64,000 nt of DNA from Xestospongia muta (taxonomy: Eukaryota > Porifera > Demospongiae > Haplosclerida > Petrosiidae). The notes under the pieces were generated by a model. It was not told the DNA's origin. It saw only the letters and a list, made by a program, of their open reading frames with translations, and did no database searches. This document shows, one piece after another, positions 11,325 through 24,447 of this stretch. The stretch spans positions 310,001 to 374,000 of the forward strand of contig OY848930.1 in the NCBI GenBank assembly GCA_963693285.1, in the 5' to 3' direction. The position numbers and the translations under genes are program-made. Every line of letters starts with the position of its first letter. The first letter of the stretch is position 1.

Positions 11325-13929
11325 ATGGTTGAATTTGGGAAATATTTCTGGAGAAGATATTGTACTAAGAGTGAATTTAATCATTCAGGATTAGACGCCA
11401 TCTTGTGTGAGAGATTGTCTTCAAGACTTGGCATAGTAACACCAACCAATATACAACAGAAAGTATGTTTATTTAGAATAATGATATTGTAGTCATTATA
11501 TTGTGAAGATGTTAAGATATCATCTCAAAATTGGAAAGGGAAATAAAGAATACTAGCTTTGTAAATAAGGAAGTTCCACTTAATAAAATGACGTAGCTTC
11601 ATTAACTTAATTTTAAATGAAGGAGAAGTGATTTAAAGGGATATAAGTTTTTTTATTCGATGTAATGTTGGTGTTTATAGTAATAATTTTAGTCACTGAG
11701 AATATGGTCCCAAAATGTCATAGTTTAGTCTCAACGTCTAGCTTTACTATGCCTCTACATGACCAGAAGTAATAGCTGACTAATTTTCAATTGTATACTT
11801 GAACAGCTGCACAGTTATCAGATAATGAGTAGGGTGGTTATCATGTGATCCTTGTATCTATTATTTGTATCCTTGTCTTGCCTGTTAGAGTCTACATCGT
11901 TTACTGAATGGACATCATGTCATTGCAAATGCAGAGACTGGTTCTGGCAAGACATTGTGTAAGTTATGATTGTATCATTAATAATTGTAATATTTCTTTT
12001 TGTTTTTTTGTTATAATAGGCTTTTTATTACCAGTTCTTCAACAGTTACTATATCGATCTCGTATTGGTCTAAATATTTCATCGCCTTTTGCAGCAATAT
12101 TAGTTCCTACTCCCGATCTGGCTCATCAAGTAAGTAATGTTTTTTAAAAGTAACAATGATATTTTAGATAATTGATTTCAGCTGGTAATGATATTTTAGA
12201 TAATTGATTTCAGCTGGTAATTGTGTAAGCAACTGTCCACTTGAGAAGCCACCTAATCACAATTTTACACATACTGATAACCTTTTAATGATCTTTAGCA
12301 AAATGTTTATATGAAGACTAATAAGTGTTACAATTTGATTTTAAAAGACATATTGTGTCTCAAAGCTTACCTACATGACTTTGTGGTCTAATAGCTTCTT
12401 AGTATGTTACTATAACAATACTACTCAACAGATAACTTTCCCATGTTTAGTTTGAAGACTGGTTAGTATACATTGTCTAGTAATGTTGTTGTTCCACTAA
12501 TTAAATAAAACATCGGTCCTAACTTAAATTAACAAAATACCAGCTTTTCTAAACACTTTCAGTATTAATGTCTGTTACAATAACCACCATCATTTAAAAT
12601 TAGATTTTTTGATTTTAGGTTGATTTGTCATTTAAAGAACTTGCGTCTGATCAGTTTAAGTCTTCCATAGGGTACTCAAATCATCGTTTATCTATAATGC
12701 CAGAAACTCATCTGATTATAACCACACCCACAATGTTATGTCAATACGAAATCTATAAAATATTACGCAATGTGAAAATACTTTGTTTTGATGAAGCTGA
12801 TGTACTATTTGTCGGAGGACAAAGACAATATTCATGGGATGTTCTAAAAGCATTTCAAAAGCTCTCTTATGAGGAGAGAAAGACCCAGTTGAAAGACAAT
12901 TCTATCAACCATAAAAGCCATAACATTATACTTGATAAGTCCTCACCAGATGCCATCAATATCTTTACCAGACCCTTTAGACAGTTAATTTTTACTGCAG
13001 CCACTCTTCCTAGAAAGGGTCCAAAGAGTGTTGGTATGTTACTAAGTAGACATGTTCCACGTAGTACTTTGTTCACTAGTACTGAACAAACTCATCGTCT
13101 TGTCTTGACAACTGATGTAAGCTATGTTAACATTTGTTACACAACAAGTAACGAAGATCTCTTTGATTTAAAGATTAATCAGTTAATTAATGATCTGAAC
13201 AAGTTAATTAAACAGGACTCAGGAACCTTGCCGAAAGTTTTAATATTCTGCAACTCTGTTGCAACAGTACAATCAGTATACACCAAAGTGTCTTATACAA
13301 ATTCATGGTGGTCAGAGAGAGCAGCTGCAATACACAAGATGGTCCCTCCAGAAGATAGGATATCATTAATACATCAATATAATAGAGGGAACATTAATGT
13401 GTTGATATCAACAGACTTAGCTTCTCGTGGACTAGACCTTGTTGATGTTAGCTCTGTTATTATGTTTGATTTTCCTGTAAACACAATTGATTTTTTACAT
13501 AGAGCTGGACGAACTGCAAGAGCTGGTAAATCAGGCCATGGTATGTAGTATTGTTGATGTATACATGTATTGTTTTTATGTATAGTTGTATATGTTTTTG
13601 TTGTTGTTTTTATGTATAGTTGTATATGTTGTTGTTGTTTTTATGTATACTTGTATATGTTGTTGTTGTTTTTATGTATAGTTGTATATGTTGTTGTGTG
13701 TTTTTATGTATACTTGTATAATTATATGATGTTGTTGTTATTAATTTATCTTTTTTTGTTTTTAGTGAGAGCATATGTCTGTCCTACTGATAATGATCTT
13801 GCTAATGAGATACAAAAGGCAACGAAAGATTTTCCAGCTGGTCTACATTCCTTGTTCAGTAGGAACAAGATGTTTCGTAGAAAAATAAAGAGAAAAAAGA
13901 ACAAGTTTGATAGATCAATAACACAATAA
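11325..13929 (+). CDS. DDX28: Mitochondrial DEAD-box RNA helicase, DDX28-like
   Basis: Five exons (11325-11462, 11889-11958, 12020-12129, 12619-13540, 13766-13929) give 467 residues (human DDX28 is 540). The basic start MVEFGKYFWRRYCTK suits mitochondrial import. Helicase motifs in order: Q-like TPTNIQQ, Walker A AETGSGKT (Lys ~67), Ia as PTPDLAHQ, GG/TTPTML (Ib), DEAD in CFDEADVLF (~164-167), motif III-like TAAT, IV VLIFCNS, V STDLASRGLD, VI HRAGRTARAG. The basic tail (RRKIKRKKNKF) matches RNA binding. DDX28 assists mitochondrial large-subunit assembly. The gene begins 121 bp after the ALDH stop and ends 87 bp before SPATA20, on the same strand. The motif Ia Arg-Glu to Pro-Asp change is unusual. 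Confidence 0.87.
12146..12222. repeat. Tandem duplication in DDX28 intron 3
   Basis: A segment beginning AATGATATTTTAGATAATTG and ending CAGCTGGT occurs twice back to back. It is intronic, recent and without coding effect. Confidence 0.85.
13565..13735. repeat. Minisatellite in DDX28 intron 4
   Basis: About five imperfect units built on TTTTTATGTATAGTTGTATA plus (GTT)n. It fills most of the 225-bp intron and gives a spurious open frame rich in Val, Cys and Phe. Confidence 0.85.
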
Positions 13930-14016
13930 GATGTAAATTTATTGATGAATGACGAAAATTATTATGTAGTAGTTATTATATCCCACGTGTAATCATCGTG
14001 TATGCCACACCCATGA

Positions 14017-17000
14017 ATGGCAAGACAGTTTACTCTATTAGCAAGGAAGCAAACTCAACTTTTAAAGACTTACAAAATGGCTACTGCTGAGCTTTCTTCA
14101 CAAGAATCAAAGAAGACAGTCAACAGATTGTCACAAGAGAAGTCGCCATATTTACTACAACATGCCACAAACCCTGTTAATTGGTATTTTGTATCATAAA
14201 GCTATTTGCATTAGGCTTACATAAATTTTTCTCAGGTATCCTTGGGGTGAAGAAGCATTTATGAAAGCTAAAGCAGAAAATAAACCTATCTTTCTTTCTG
14301 TTGGTTATTCCACTTGTCACTGGTGCCATGTTATGGAAAGAGAATCCTTTGAGAGCGTCAGAATTGCTAAGATCTTAAACGATCATTTTGTCAGTGTCAA
14401 GGTTGACAGAGAAGAGAGACCAGATGTGGATCGTGTTTACATGACGTTCATACAAGTTAGTTGGTTTGATTTAAGTAAAGAGGAAAAGAGCCTGCGGATG
14501 ACCAGGAATATTTAAGCACTCATCATGAGTACAATATTAATTACTTTGTCATGACTAAATTATTTCTGTTTTATTGATATCTTGATCTCTATTAGGCTAC
14601 TCAAGGTGGAGGAGGCTGGCCAATGAGTGTCTTTTTAACTCCAGACTTGAAACCTTTTATTGGAGGAACTTATTTCCCTCCTGAGGATGGGTTAGGTCGC
14701 CCAGGATTTGTTACCATTTTAAATACCATACATAAGCAAGTCAGTATAAGTTTATATAAGGCTATTGTTTTAGTAAAAAAATTTTTCCCATTAAAAGTGG
14801 ACAAAAGATCACGACCAAATTAAAGACAAAATGGCTCATTTGATTACTGCATTACAAGACTCTGTTACTATTTGTCCAGCTGATCCTCAACTACCTGGGT
14901 CAGGCTGCATTCAACGAGGAGCAGAGACTCTGGCAAAGAGCTTTGATAAGCAATATGGTGGATTCGGTCGAATACCCAAATTTCCTCAGCCAGGTTAGCA
15001 TCAGCAATTCATTTAAACTTTAAAATTGCATTCTTTTTGTATTTAGTTATGCTCGATTTTCTACTAAAGGTATATGCTCGTTATCCAAGTTCCGAAATGG
15101 GACAAGAGGCTTTAAAGTCAATCTTGTTTACATTAAAAGCAATGTCCAAGGGTGGTATCCATGATCACATTGGACAAGTGAGATATATAGTCTAAGATAA
15201 TTGGTAAGATCTTTACATGTTTAGGGTTTTCATCGATACTCCACTGATCAGTTTTGGCATGTTCCTCATTTTGAGAAGATGCTTTATGATCAAGCACAAT
15301 TAGCCTGCATTTATCTCGATGCTTATCAGGTATTTAAATTATAAGAGAGCTCTATAGCTGTACATATGGTATGCTCTTAGATAACTAAAGACGAGGATTT
15401 GGCTGACACCGCTCGTGATATTCTCTTGTATGTTTCTCGAGATCTTAGTGATAAAGTATGTTAACAAATCAATTAATAAAAGTGTTTGTAATGAATTGTT
15501 AAACAAAACTTTGTTTAGGATGGTGGTTTTTATTCTGCTGAGGATGCAGATTCTTATCCTGATTTTAATGATACACATAAAAGAGAGGGTGCCTTTTGTG
15601 TTTGGACATGGGAGGAGATTAAATCCCTCCTACCTGACCCCTTACCAGGAGGAACAGAAGGAAAAACATTAGCTGATTTAGTTGCATGTCATTACGGGAT
15701 AAAAGAAGGTGGAAATGTACAAAGAGACCAGGTCAACAACAAGTCACATGACCAATGAATTATTAACTCCTTTATCTAGGATCCTCATGGCGAACTAAAG
15801 AACCAGAACGTTTTAATAATAAGAGAACCAGTTGATAAATTAGCTAGTCAATTTTCTTTGAAAGAAGAAGAAGTAAAAACTCTGCTGGCTAAAGCTAAAG
15901 AAGTACTTTACAATCACAGACAAAAACGTCCCAAGCCTCATCGCGATGACAAGATACTTACAGCATGGAATGGTAAAGAAAACTAGCTATTTAATGTTCA
16001 TTTTGGTATGATATCTCAATGATTAATCTCATAATTATAAAATCCTTAATCCAATATCCTTTTTATTGGATTTAGGTATTAATCTATTGAGAGATATAAT
16101 GGAAGAGCAGATGCTTTCCTATTAAGAGAGTAGAGATATTTGCCATATCACAAAAAAGAAATGTTTGATTAGATAGATAACACTAATTGGAACGTGGAAT
16201 ATCTATCCTATGGCATACTATTTTGCAAATGCATTAATTTTTTCACAAAAATTATTAGATAGCTCCAGCTAAAATGTATTATGGTCCCAATATATCTACA
16301 TGTAAATACATGTATTTACATGTAGATATATTGGGACCATTATACATTTTAGCTGGACCTATCAAATAATTTTTGTGATGTCTTTTCCTAGCCACTCAGA
16401 CTTTTATAAAGTAATGCATTAGTTTTTTGTTTAGAAATTTATGTGAGATAGTTTTTGCGATTGTTTTCTATTATTTGACAAGGTTGTGTATGTATATTGT
16501 TTCATCTCACCTTTACTAATAGGTTTAATGATTTCTGGACTCGCTCGTGCAGCTCAAGTACTCAGAGGATCTGAGTATCTTAAACTAGCAGAGAAAGCTG
16601 CTACATTTATTAAAGAGAACCTCTATAACAAAGAGACTGGTATGCTGTTACGGAATGCCTACAGAGATACTAAGGGGTAAATAAAGAATATTAAATAATT
16701 TATCTTACATTATAATTGTGTAGTGATCTTAGTGTGAGTGATATTGAAGGATTTGCCGATGATTATTCTTTTCTTATTCGTGGTCTTCTCGACCTCTATG
16801 AGGCTAGTTTGTCTCCCTGTTGGTTGGAGTGGGCTTATGAACTCCAATTACAACAAGATACATTGTTCTGGGACTCAAAAGGAGGTGGATACTTCAGTAC
16901 CAGCGGAAAAGACACAAGCATCTTGATCAAAATAAAAGAAGGTTTGAGAGCTCTTTATAACTTGTCTGTCTCTCTACCTCTTTTATTTTAGATCAAGACG

Positions 17001-17550
17001 GTTCTGAACCCAGTCCAAATTCTGTTTCAGTTCTTAATTTATTAAGGTTATCTTCGTTGCTTAATAAACCAGAACTCCGTTCACGAGCTGAAGATATCTT
17101 CAAAACATTTAATAATCACATGACAGACCATCCAGCTGTTCTTGGTGGAATGGTAGGTTCCTATATTTCCTATCTTCAAAAAGGAAAACAAGTAAGAAAG
17201 ACTACTGAATTTTGTTAATTTAAATAAAATTTATATGTAAGTTCATTACTTCCAATTTTCTCCAAAATCAATAGATCATCATTGTGGGATCTTCATCTTC
17301 AGAGGACACACAGCAGCTGCTCCAATGTGTCCACTCTTTCTATATTCCCAATAAAACACTTTTGTTACATGATCCTCAGAACCCTTGTCCCTTATTGGTA
17401 GATAATCTATCTGTACTACAGCGAATGAATGTACTCATGGAGGAGAAAGCAACCGTGTATGTGTGTGAAAATTATCAATGTTCTAGACCTACAAATAATG
17501 TGAAAGTTTTGAGTGAGATGATTAATCCAAAGAAATGTATGTCTGTTTGA
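14017..17550 (+). CDS. SPATA20: SPATA20-like thioredoxin-domain protein (DUF255/YyaL family)
   Basis: Thirteen exons join to 763 residues (human SPATA20 is ~786): 14017-14183, 14236-14455, 14596-14739, 14798-14993, 15047-15177, 15225-15329, 15381-15455, 15519-15731, 15780-15972, 16523-16676, 16724-16941, 16992-17191, 17275-17550. The start [21 protein letters not shown] and the thioredoxin-like STCHWCHVM (Cys ~83 and 86) are family hallmarks. [15 protein letters not shown] and YFPPEDG follow, then an alpha/alpha toroid region ([34 protein letters not shown]) like N-acylglucosamine epimerase folds. The family is conserved from bacteria to man with no firmly known reaction. A second in-frame Met (MATAELSS, codon 21) is the other start; the longer basic N-terminus could target mitochondria. 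Confidence 0.93.
16244..16377. mobile_element. Near-perfect 134-bp palindrome (MITE-like) in SPATA20 intron 9
   Basis: Arms of ~65 bp run from CACAAAAATTAT to ATAATTTTTGTG with the centre near 16310 (ACATGTAAATACATGTATTT). The inner ~49 bp of each arm differ at one position only. It lies between exons ending at 15972 and starting at 16523. It could form a long hairpin in the pre-mRNA. No TSD was resolved. Confidence 0.8.
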
Positions 17551-17581
17551 TATCTTTAAAAATTAATAATTATACAAGACA

Positions 17582-17953
17582 TACCGTTGGTGAAATTGTA
17601 GTTTTTCGCGAATATAAATTTTGCGATTTATACCATGTTTCCACCCACTTGTAATTGTTACCGTTGACCACACCCTAAAACGTTTCTCACACCTGGACTT
17701 GACAATGAAAGAGACGTTCGAAATGGACTCCTGTATCAGAGGATACCAAGTTCATAATGAGGTATGGACGTCCAATGGAGAAGAAATCATTTTTACTAAC
17801 TATTTGTCACACGGTCTCCCATAATCAAATTTTCTGCGTAACCATTTGCCACGCCCATAATTGTAAGAAATTGGCGAGGGATATTTTACGATGGAGTTAA
17901 ATTCGTGAAATTCGCAAAAATTTAGCAACGTGAATGTTTCCGGATATACGGTA
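17582..17953 (+). mobile_element. TA-target MITE, copy M1, at left border of the glycosyltransferase array
   Basis: It starts TACCGT and ends CCGGATATACGGTA. It shares its right ~270 bp, in opposite orientation, with the element at 20501-20793 (for example GAAAGAGACGTTCGAAATGG). Homology to the other array units begins directly after it (TCCATTGC...), so it marks the array's left edge. TIRs and TA flanks suggest a Tc1/mariner-type non-autonomous element. An internal open frame at 17621-17824 is not a gene. Confidence 0.75.
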
Positions 17954-17989
17954 TCCATTGCAGGTAAGCTGTGACTTGTAATTGAAAAG

Positions 17990-20427
17990 ATGTCAGCTAA
18001 TCAAACAACCACCAGGGCTCTGATGTTAATCGTTTTTATTGTATTATTGTTCTTCATTTGTAAGTACAATGAACTCACACATAATACAAAAATATAGTTT
18101 TGAGTATCATAGAAAAGTTAAATCTAGCACTTGTAGTCTGTCCGACTATTTCTGAGAGATATATTATAATACTACTTTAGATCATGGAAGTTGACCAATG
18201 AAACCATCTGTATTAATCATAAAGTTTAATTAATCTGATAGTTTTCTGCTATTCTCCTTCTGGTATGTCTGGGAATGAGCTTCCCAGAGACATCAGGTAA
18301 TGTAAGACTAGTCCAGCAGAGTGAGACTCTTTCCTCTTAAAGAAAGAATCTCACTCTACAAGATGAGACTTAGGCTCAGACTTGCATATGAAGAAGTTAG
18401 ACTATAATTATTACATGTGTCATTTACATTGTGTAAATTGTGCAAATACACAAAACTTTTGTAAGCTAAGTTGAAAGAAATTGAGTATTGTAATTTAATT
18501 TTGTATAATTTTTATAGTGACAGATTTAAAAATTCTTCCCGAGTGTCATTATAAACCTTCCTATGTTAAAGTAATGACAATAAAACCTAACACTGGTGTT
18601 TTTAAGGTTGACAACAAACAAACTAATCATTGTTGAAATTGCTCATTATTACAGATATTTAAAATAGAGTCAGCTATTTATCCTCCTGACAACTTCAAAT
18701 ATATGTACAACAACAAACCAGCACGACAAAATATAAACATCCCCAATTCAGTATGTTACTATGGTAACGTAGTGTTAATGTGTCTCTTTTGTTATATGTG
18801 AACAGACTGCATATTTGGTTGCTATTCTCTACAAAGAGATTTTTTCCAAACAAACCAAGTACAAGTAATTAATAATTTACATAATATTCTCTAATGTATT
18901 CTCTTATTCAGAGGTAATGTACTAGGACTCCATTACTTGGAGGAGTCAAAGAATCTAAAGTTTGGATCCCGTTTTCTTTTAGAAATGGTACGTATTATAT
19001 CAAGTGACTGACATTAATGATTTGTTTTGTCATGTGACTATCATATGACTATGCAGGATGTAAAACTAGTTGGGCAAGGTAGGTTTATTGCATTTTAATA
19101 TATTTTTTCATACTGTACTTACAGAGAAAACAATTCGTACATCAGAATATGTCTACTTATCACAAACAGTAGGAGACTATGTCACATCTCTAACTTCCAA
19201 TGGAAACGTGATGTTGATGTCCATTTTGTTGTATCTCATAAGACTGAAATGAGAGAGAGACAGAGAAAGAGACAGAGAAAGAGAAAGAAAGAGAAAGAGA
19301 GACAGAGACAGAGACAGAGACAGAGAGAGAGAGAGGGGGACAAACAAACAGAGAGTCACAAAGAAAACAAAAGGATATAAGAGACTTACTTTTTTCACTT
19401 TCTTCTAGTTAAAGGTCTTGGCAGATGGGTAAGACACTTAATTCACAACATGGAGAAAGTGAGTCCCTCCAAAACCAGTCAGGACTGCTCTAAGATTGTT
19501 ATCTCACTAGATTTATCACTTAACAAATGACAAATTGTTTGAGCTAATAATAGTAGACTACAATAGTAATGATATTAATGTAGAGGCTGAACTTAAAAAG
19601 TCTTCTTTACCAAGGTAAAAAGATATTGCTACCAATATAATTATTACGATAAAATTGTGTATCAGATGGAAGGCAATTACTTTGGAGGGTGATTTCTCAA
19701 GGGCAGGTGGACTACAAGCTGGTGTTAATTATGTCAAAGTCAGTATTACTTAATACAGTACTAGTTCATATATGACATGTATAGGATTCTAATAGCATCG
19801 TCATGACGATAGATATGCACCTGACAATCCCACCAACCTTCATTGAATCAGTGAGAAAAGTGAGTAGATATTCTAAGAACTGTGATTACGATTACCTACT
19901 TGTTAGCATTCTATTCAAGGGAAAATGGCATATGCTCCAATGTTTTTCAAACTGAATGGTGGCTATACAGAGAACAATGTCAATGGTACATTTTTTACTT
20001 TAAATTTTTGGAGTCTGGCCTCCATATTTACATAATTGACTGTAACTAATGTTTTGTTAGGGGATTGGCGGATTTGGACATTTGGACTTTTTGGTATGTT
20101 CAAAAGTGATTGGATGACAATAGGTGGTTTTGATACCAAAAAATTTACTACTAAATGGGGAGGAGAAGATAACTATTTATTAGATAGGTATGGTTATCTG
20201 ATTGAGTCATCTTTTCATCCTCTTACCTGTCTCTTCTATTATATCCTTACATTTATTTATACATTCCATTTATCCATTCATTGCTATTCCTTAATCTACC
20301 CATCCCTTCTTGAAGGACTCTATCCAAGGGTTATGAAGTCTTTCAATGTAGACCACCTGGATTATTTCATTATTATCATAGCCATGTTGGTTTGTGGAGT
20401 ACCAAAAGTAATAGCTATTTTTGCTGA
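17990..20427 (+). pseudogene. Glycosyltransferase array copy A: PA14 exons deleted, exon 15 broken
   Basis: Exon 1 (17990-18059, MSANQTTTRALMLIVF signal anchor) is followed directly by exons equivalent to 10-22 of the intact copies: 18518-18606, 18655-18750, 18806-18864, 18912-18987, 19057-19078, 19125-19237, 19409-19458, 19511-19614, 19666-19738, 19785-19859, 19907-19985, 20061-20187, 20316-20427. Exons 2-9, with the whole PA14-like region, are gone. Exon 1 and exon 10 are both phase 1, so the shortened form would still have been in frame. The exon-15 equivalent is 113 nt instead of 114 (one A lost in CAAAACAGT), and its donor reads CATAAG instead of CGTAAG. Either lesion should stop a full-length product. 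The catalytic C-terminus (WGGEDNYLLDR) is otherwise preserved. Confidence 0.85.
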
Positions 20428-20500
20428 CTATTTTTATTAATCAATGAAATTTGTTTAATGTGTCTCTAAATTTTCTTTTCTCTTAATATATGATCATAAT

Positions 20501-20793
20501 TACCGTATATCCGGAAACATTCCCGTTGCTAAATTTTTGCGAATTTCACGAATTTAACTCCATCGTAAAAATATCCCTCGCCAATTTCTTACAATTATGG
20601 GCGAGGCAATGGTTACGCAGAAAATTTGATTATGGGAGACCGTGTGACATATAGTTAGTAAAAATGATTTCTTCTCCATTGGACGTCCATGCCTCATTAT
20701 GAACTTGGTATCCTCTGATACAGGAGTCCATTTCGAACGTCTCTTTCATTGTCGCAAAAATATCCCGACGTGAAAGTTTCCCGATATACGGTA
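20501..20793 (-). mobile_element. TA-target MITE, copy M2, upstream of array copy B
   Basis: TIRs TACCGTATATCCGGAAAC and GTTTCCCGATATACGGTA bound ~293 bp related to M1 in inverse orientation. Later units read ATAATTATGTACCGTATAGCG at this place; here the sequence is split at ATAAT-TA and resumes TA-TGTAC, so the insertion duplicated TA. It lies 60 bp before the start codon of copy B and could affect its promoter. Confidence 0.85.
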
Positions 20794-20854
20794 TGTACAC
20801 CATATAGCGAGAAAATTTATTTATGCACTATTCACAAATTTTGCTAAGTGAAAG

Positions 20855-23265
20855 ATGTCAGCTAATCAAATAACCTTCAGGGCTCTGATGTTACTCGTTT
20901 TTATTATATTAGCGTTCTTCATTTGTAAGTACAATGAACTCACACACAATACAAGAATATAGTTTTGAGTATCATAGAAAGTTAAATCTAGCACTAGTCT
21001 CGTCCCCAGACCTACTCGCAAGCTAAAGTAGGTCTGGTCACACGGCTTGACTTTTGTGTCCCCAGTAAGGAATATGGCGCGGGTGTTGGTATACAAGTAG
21101 AGGTAGTGTGAAATATGAATATTATCAAATTGAAGTATGTGTGAAAGTGAATACATGGCTACTCCTCATGCAATCTGCTTTAACACGTTCAATTTGATGA
21201 TATTCATATTTCACATTACCTCTAATTGCATACAAACACCTGCGCCACATTCATTACCGGGGACACAAATTTAATACTTTACCAGACCTACTTTAGCTTG
21301 CAAGTAGGTCTGGGGACGAGACTAATCTAGCACTTGTAGTCTGTCCGACTATTTCTGAGAGACATAATACTACTTTAGATCATGGAAGTTGACCAATAAA
21401 ACCAGCTGTATTAATCATAAAGTTTAATTAATCTGATAGTTTTCTGCTATTCTCCTTCTGGTATGTCTGGGAATGAGCTCCCCCAGAAAAATCAGGCAAT
21501 GTAAGACTAGTCCTGCAGAGTGAGACTCTTTTCTCTTTAAAGAAAGAATCTCACTCTACAAGATGAGTCTCAGACTTGCATATGAAGAGGAGGTTAGGGC
21601 TGAGACTATATTACATGTGTCATTTACATTGTGTAAATTGTGGAAATACACAAAAATTTGTAAGCTAAGTTAAAAGAAATTTTAAATTTTTTTGGGTAAT
21701 AGTGTCTTTTCCTTCTAGTTGTACAATATCGTAATAATAGTAATGGACCTAATACCTGGCACTATATTATACAAAATTATCAATTTTCTAATAATACTGT
21801 TAGTTATTAATTAATTCATTAAATCATTAATTTAACTGCAATATAACTGTCTTTATTCATCCATTTATTATAAATTAGTTGTCCATTCATTCATTTGTTT
21901 ATCCATTTACTATAAATTAGTTGTCCATTCATTTCTTTATTCATCCATTTACTATAAAGTAGTTGTCCATTCATTCCTTTATTTATCCATTATACACACA
22001 GATCATAGGCAAAGTGAACTATGATATATGGACATGTGGACCATATGTAGGGTATCTTGTTGATGATATGAGATTACAAAGAGATTGGCCTAACAATCCA
22101 ACAGTAAATATAATTATTGTTTAATTTATATTAATTAATTACTTAATAACCAACAGTAAATAATTAATATTGATTAATTTATTACTTAATAACTAGACAA
22201 GACGGTTTAGTGAAACATTACATGTAGTTTATGAGAAAATATTTCACATTGGAGTCAAAGTTTATGGCTATATATTACCACCTTTAACAGGTACTATCAT
22301 TATATATCCCACACTTACTCTACTCCAATCCCATACTACTGTATACCTATACTCTCATTTTTTCATTCCCATACCTATATTCTTATCATTTCATTCCCAT
22401 ACTACTCCATGCCCATACCGTCAGGTAACTATGAATTCAAGATTGTTCAGAATGTGAAAAAAGCAGCTGTTAGTGGAGAATTTTGGCTCAGTACTGATTC
22501 TGATCCAGCAAATTTAAGAGAACTTTTAGCAATAACATACACTGTAGTAAGTAATATAAATGATATGTTGCTATGGAGATATTATTATAATTATGTTCCT
22601 ATAGATGGAAGGATTCACTACTCGTACTACAACTTCAAAACCAGTAACAGTAAAGTCAGTCTTGAATACATCATATTATAAAACATGATTGTAAGATTGT
22701 TTTGAAAGTTCTCATATCTTATCTCAATTTTTATATAGTAATAGATATGGCTACTATAATTGATTTACAATTAAATAAATGCATTAAATGTGTTGAGCCC
22801 CTTTAATTCATGATCAATCATGCTTCCTTTATGATTTCATTGTTGTAATTGTAAGAGAGACTGAAAAACTAATGTTGCTATTGATTTGTATTTTAACAGC
22901 TATTAGTGGAACATGTGTGTGAAGAGACAAGTAAATGTACTACTAAAAGCTAAGGGATGGTACCTTGTCTATTGTGATAGCAGCACCTCAATACTTGTCT
23001 CTATAGAGTATGCTTCTATTGATAAAGGTCTAGTTCTTTGGTCTATTGATTTATCAGTCAATAACTAACATATGAATAGTTTGAATTTTGGATCTATATA
23101 TGAAACTGCCTGTTGTGGTACAAAGTACACAAAGTGAAAATATTTCTCTTTTTTAGTCTTCAAAATGATAAATTTTATTATTTTGAGTTTCATGTTAAAA
23201 GCTTTGATAGTTCAGGTGATATAACTGTTATGGTAAGTGTTGGATTATTATCAATTTAATTGTTA

Positions 23266-23308
<43 letters not shown>

Positions 23309-24412
23309 GGAAACTATCAACATCTAAACAATTCCAAAAAATCCCTAACTCATGTTTAAACATGGCTATAAAATGTTAGCTAATTCATCCATTTATCTAC
23401 CAACTTATCCATCCATTCATCCATTTATCTACCTACTTATTTATCTATTCACATATCCATCTATCCATTCATTCATATAGTAAATGGTTCTAACTACATC
23501 AACTCAACAACCACAGCTTCTCTTATTCAATATTTAAAATCTTCCAAACTTCCTAGCAACAAACTAAAATCTATTGGTTACAAACAACCTGTTCCTTATA
23601 AAGTAAACAAAAGTATGACTCCTAAATTAATGACTTTTTAATTTACTTTTGTATAATTTTTATAGTGACAGATTTAAAAATTCTTCCCGAGTGTCATTAT
23701 AAACCTTCCTACGTTAAAGTAATGACAATAAAACCTAACACTGGTGTTTATAAGGTTGACAACAAACAAACTAATCATTGTTGAAATTGCTCGTTATTAC
23801 AGATGTTTAAAATGGAGTCAGCTATTTATCCTCCTGACAACTTCAAATATATGTACAACAACAAACCAGCACGACAAAATATAAACATCCCCAATTCAGT
23901 ATGTTACTATGGTAACTTAGTGTTAATGTGTCTCTTTTGTTATATGTGAACAGACTGCAGATTTGGTTGCTAATCTCTACAAAGAGACTTTTTTCAAACA
24001 AACCAAGTACAAGTAATTAATAATTTACATAATATTCTCTAATGTATTCTCTTATTCAGAGGTAATGTACTAGGACTCCATTACTTGGAGGAGTCAAAGA
24101 ATCTAAAGTTTGGATCCCGTTTTCTTTTAGAAATGGTACATATTATATCATGTGACTGACATTTATGATTTGTTTTGTCATGTGACTATCATATAACTAT
24201 GCAGGATGTAAAACTAGTTGGGCAAGGTAGGTTTATTAGATTTTAATATATTTTTTCATACTGTACTTTCAGAGGAAACAATTCGTACATCAGAATATGT
24301 CTACTTACCACAAAACAGTAGCAGACTATGTCACATCTCTAACTTCCAATGGAAACGTGATGTTGATGTCCATTTTGTTGTATCTCGTAAGATTAAAGAG
24401 AGAGAGAGAAAA

Positions 24413-24447
<35 letters not shown>

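Noticed and set aside
13570..13765. Coding use of the Val/Cys/Phe-rich frame in DDX28
   Set aside because: Minisatellite intron; splicing 13540 to 13766 joins motif VI to the conserved tail in phase.
11203..14017. ALDH-DDX28-SPATA20 as an operon
   Set aside because: Spacing is short (121 and 87 bp) but this density is normal here; no trans-splice signal was seen.
17621..17824. 67-codon frame upstream of the array
   Set aside because: Lies inside MITE M1; no similarity or gene signals.
19070..19398. Frames reading from exon 15 into GA repeats (also 24218-24547, 30671-31018, 35526-35843)
   Set aside because: They are exon 14/15 read through donors into intron 15. The true frame ends at CGTAAG.
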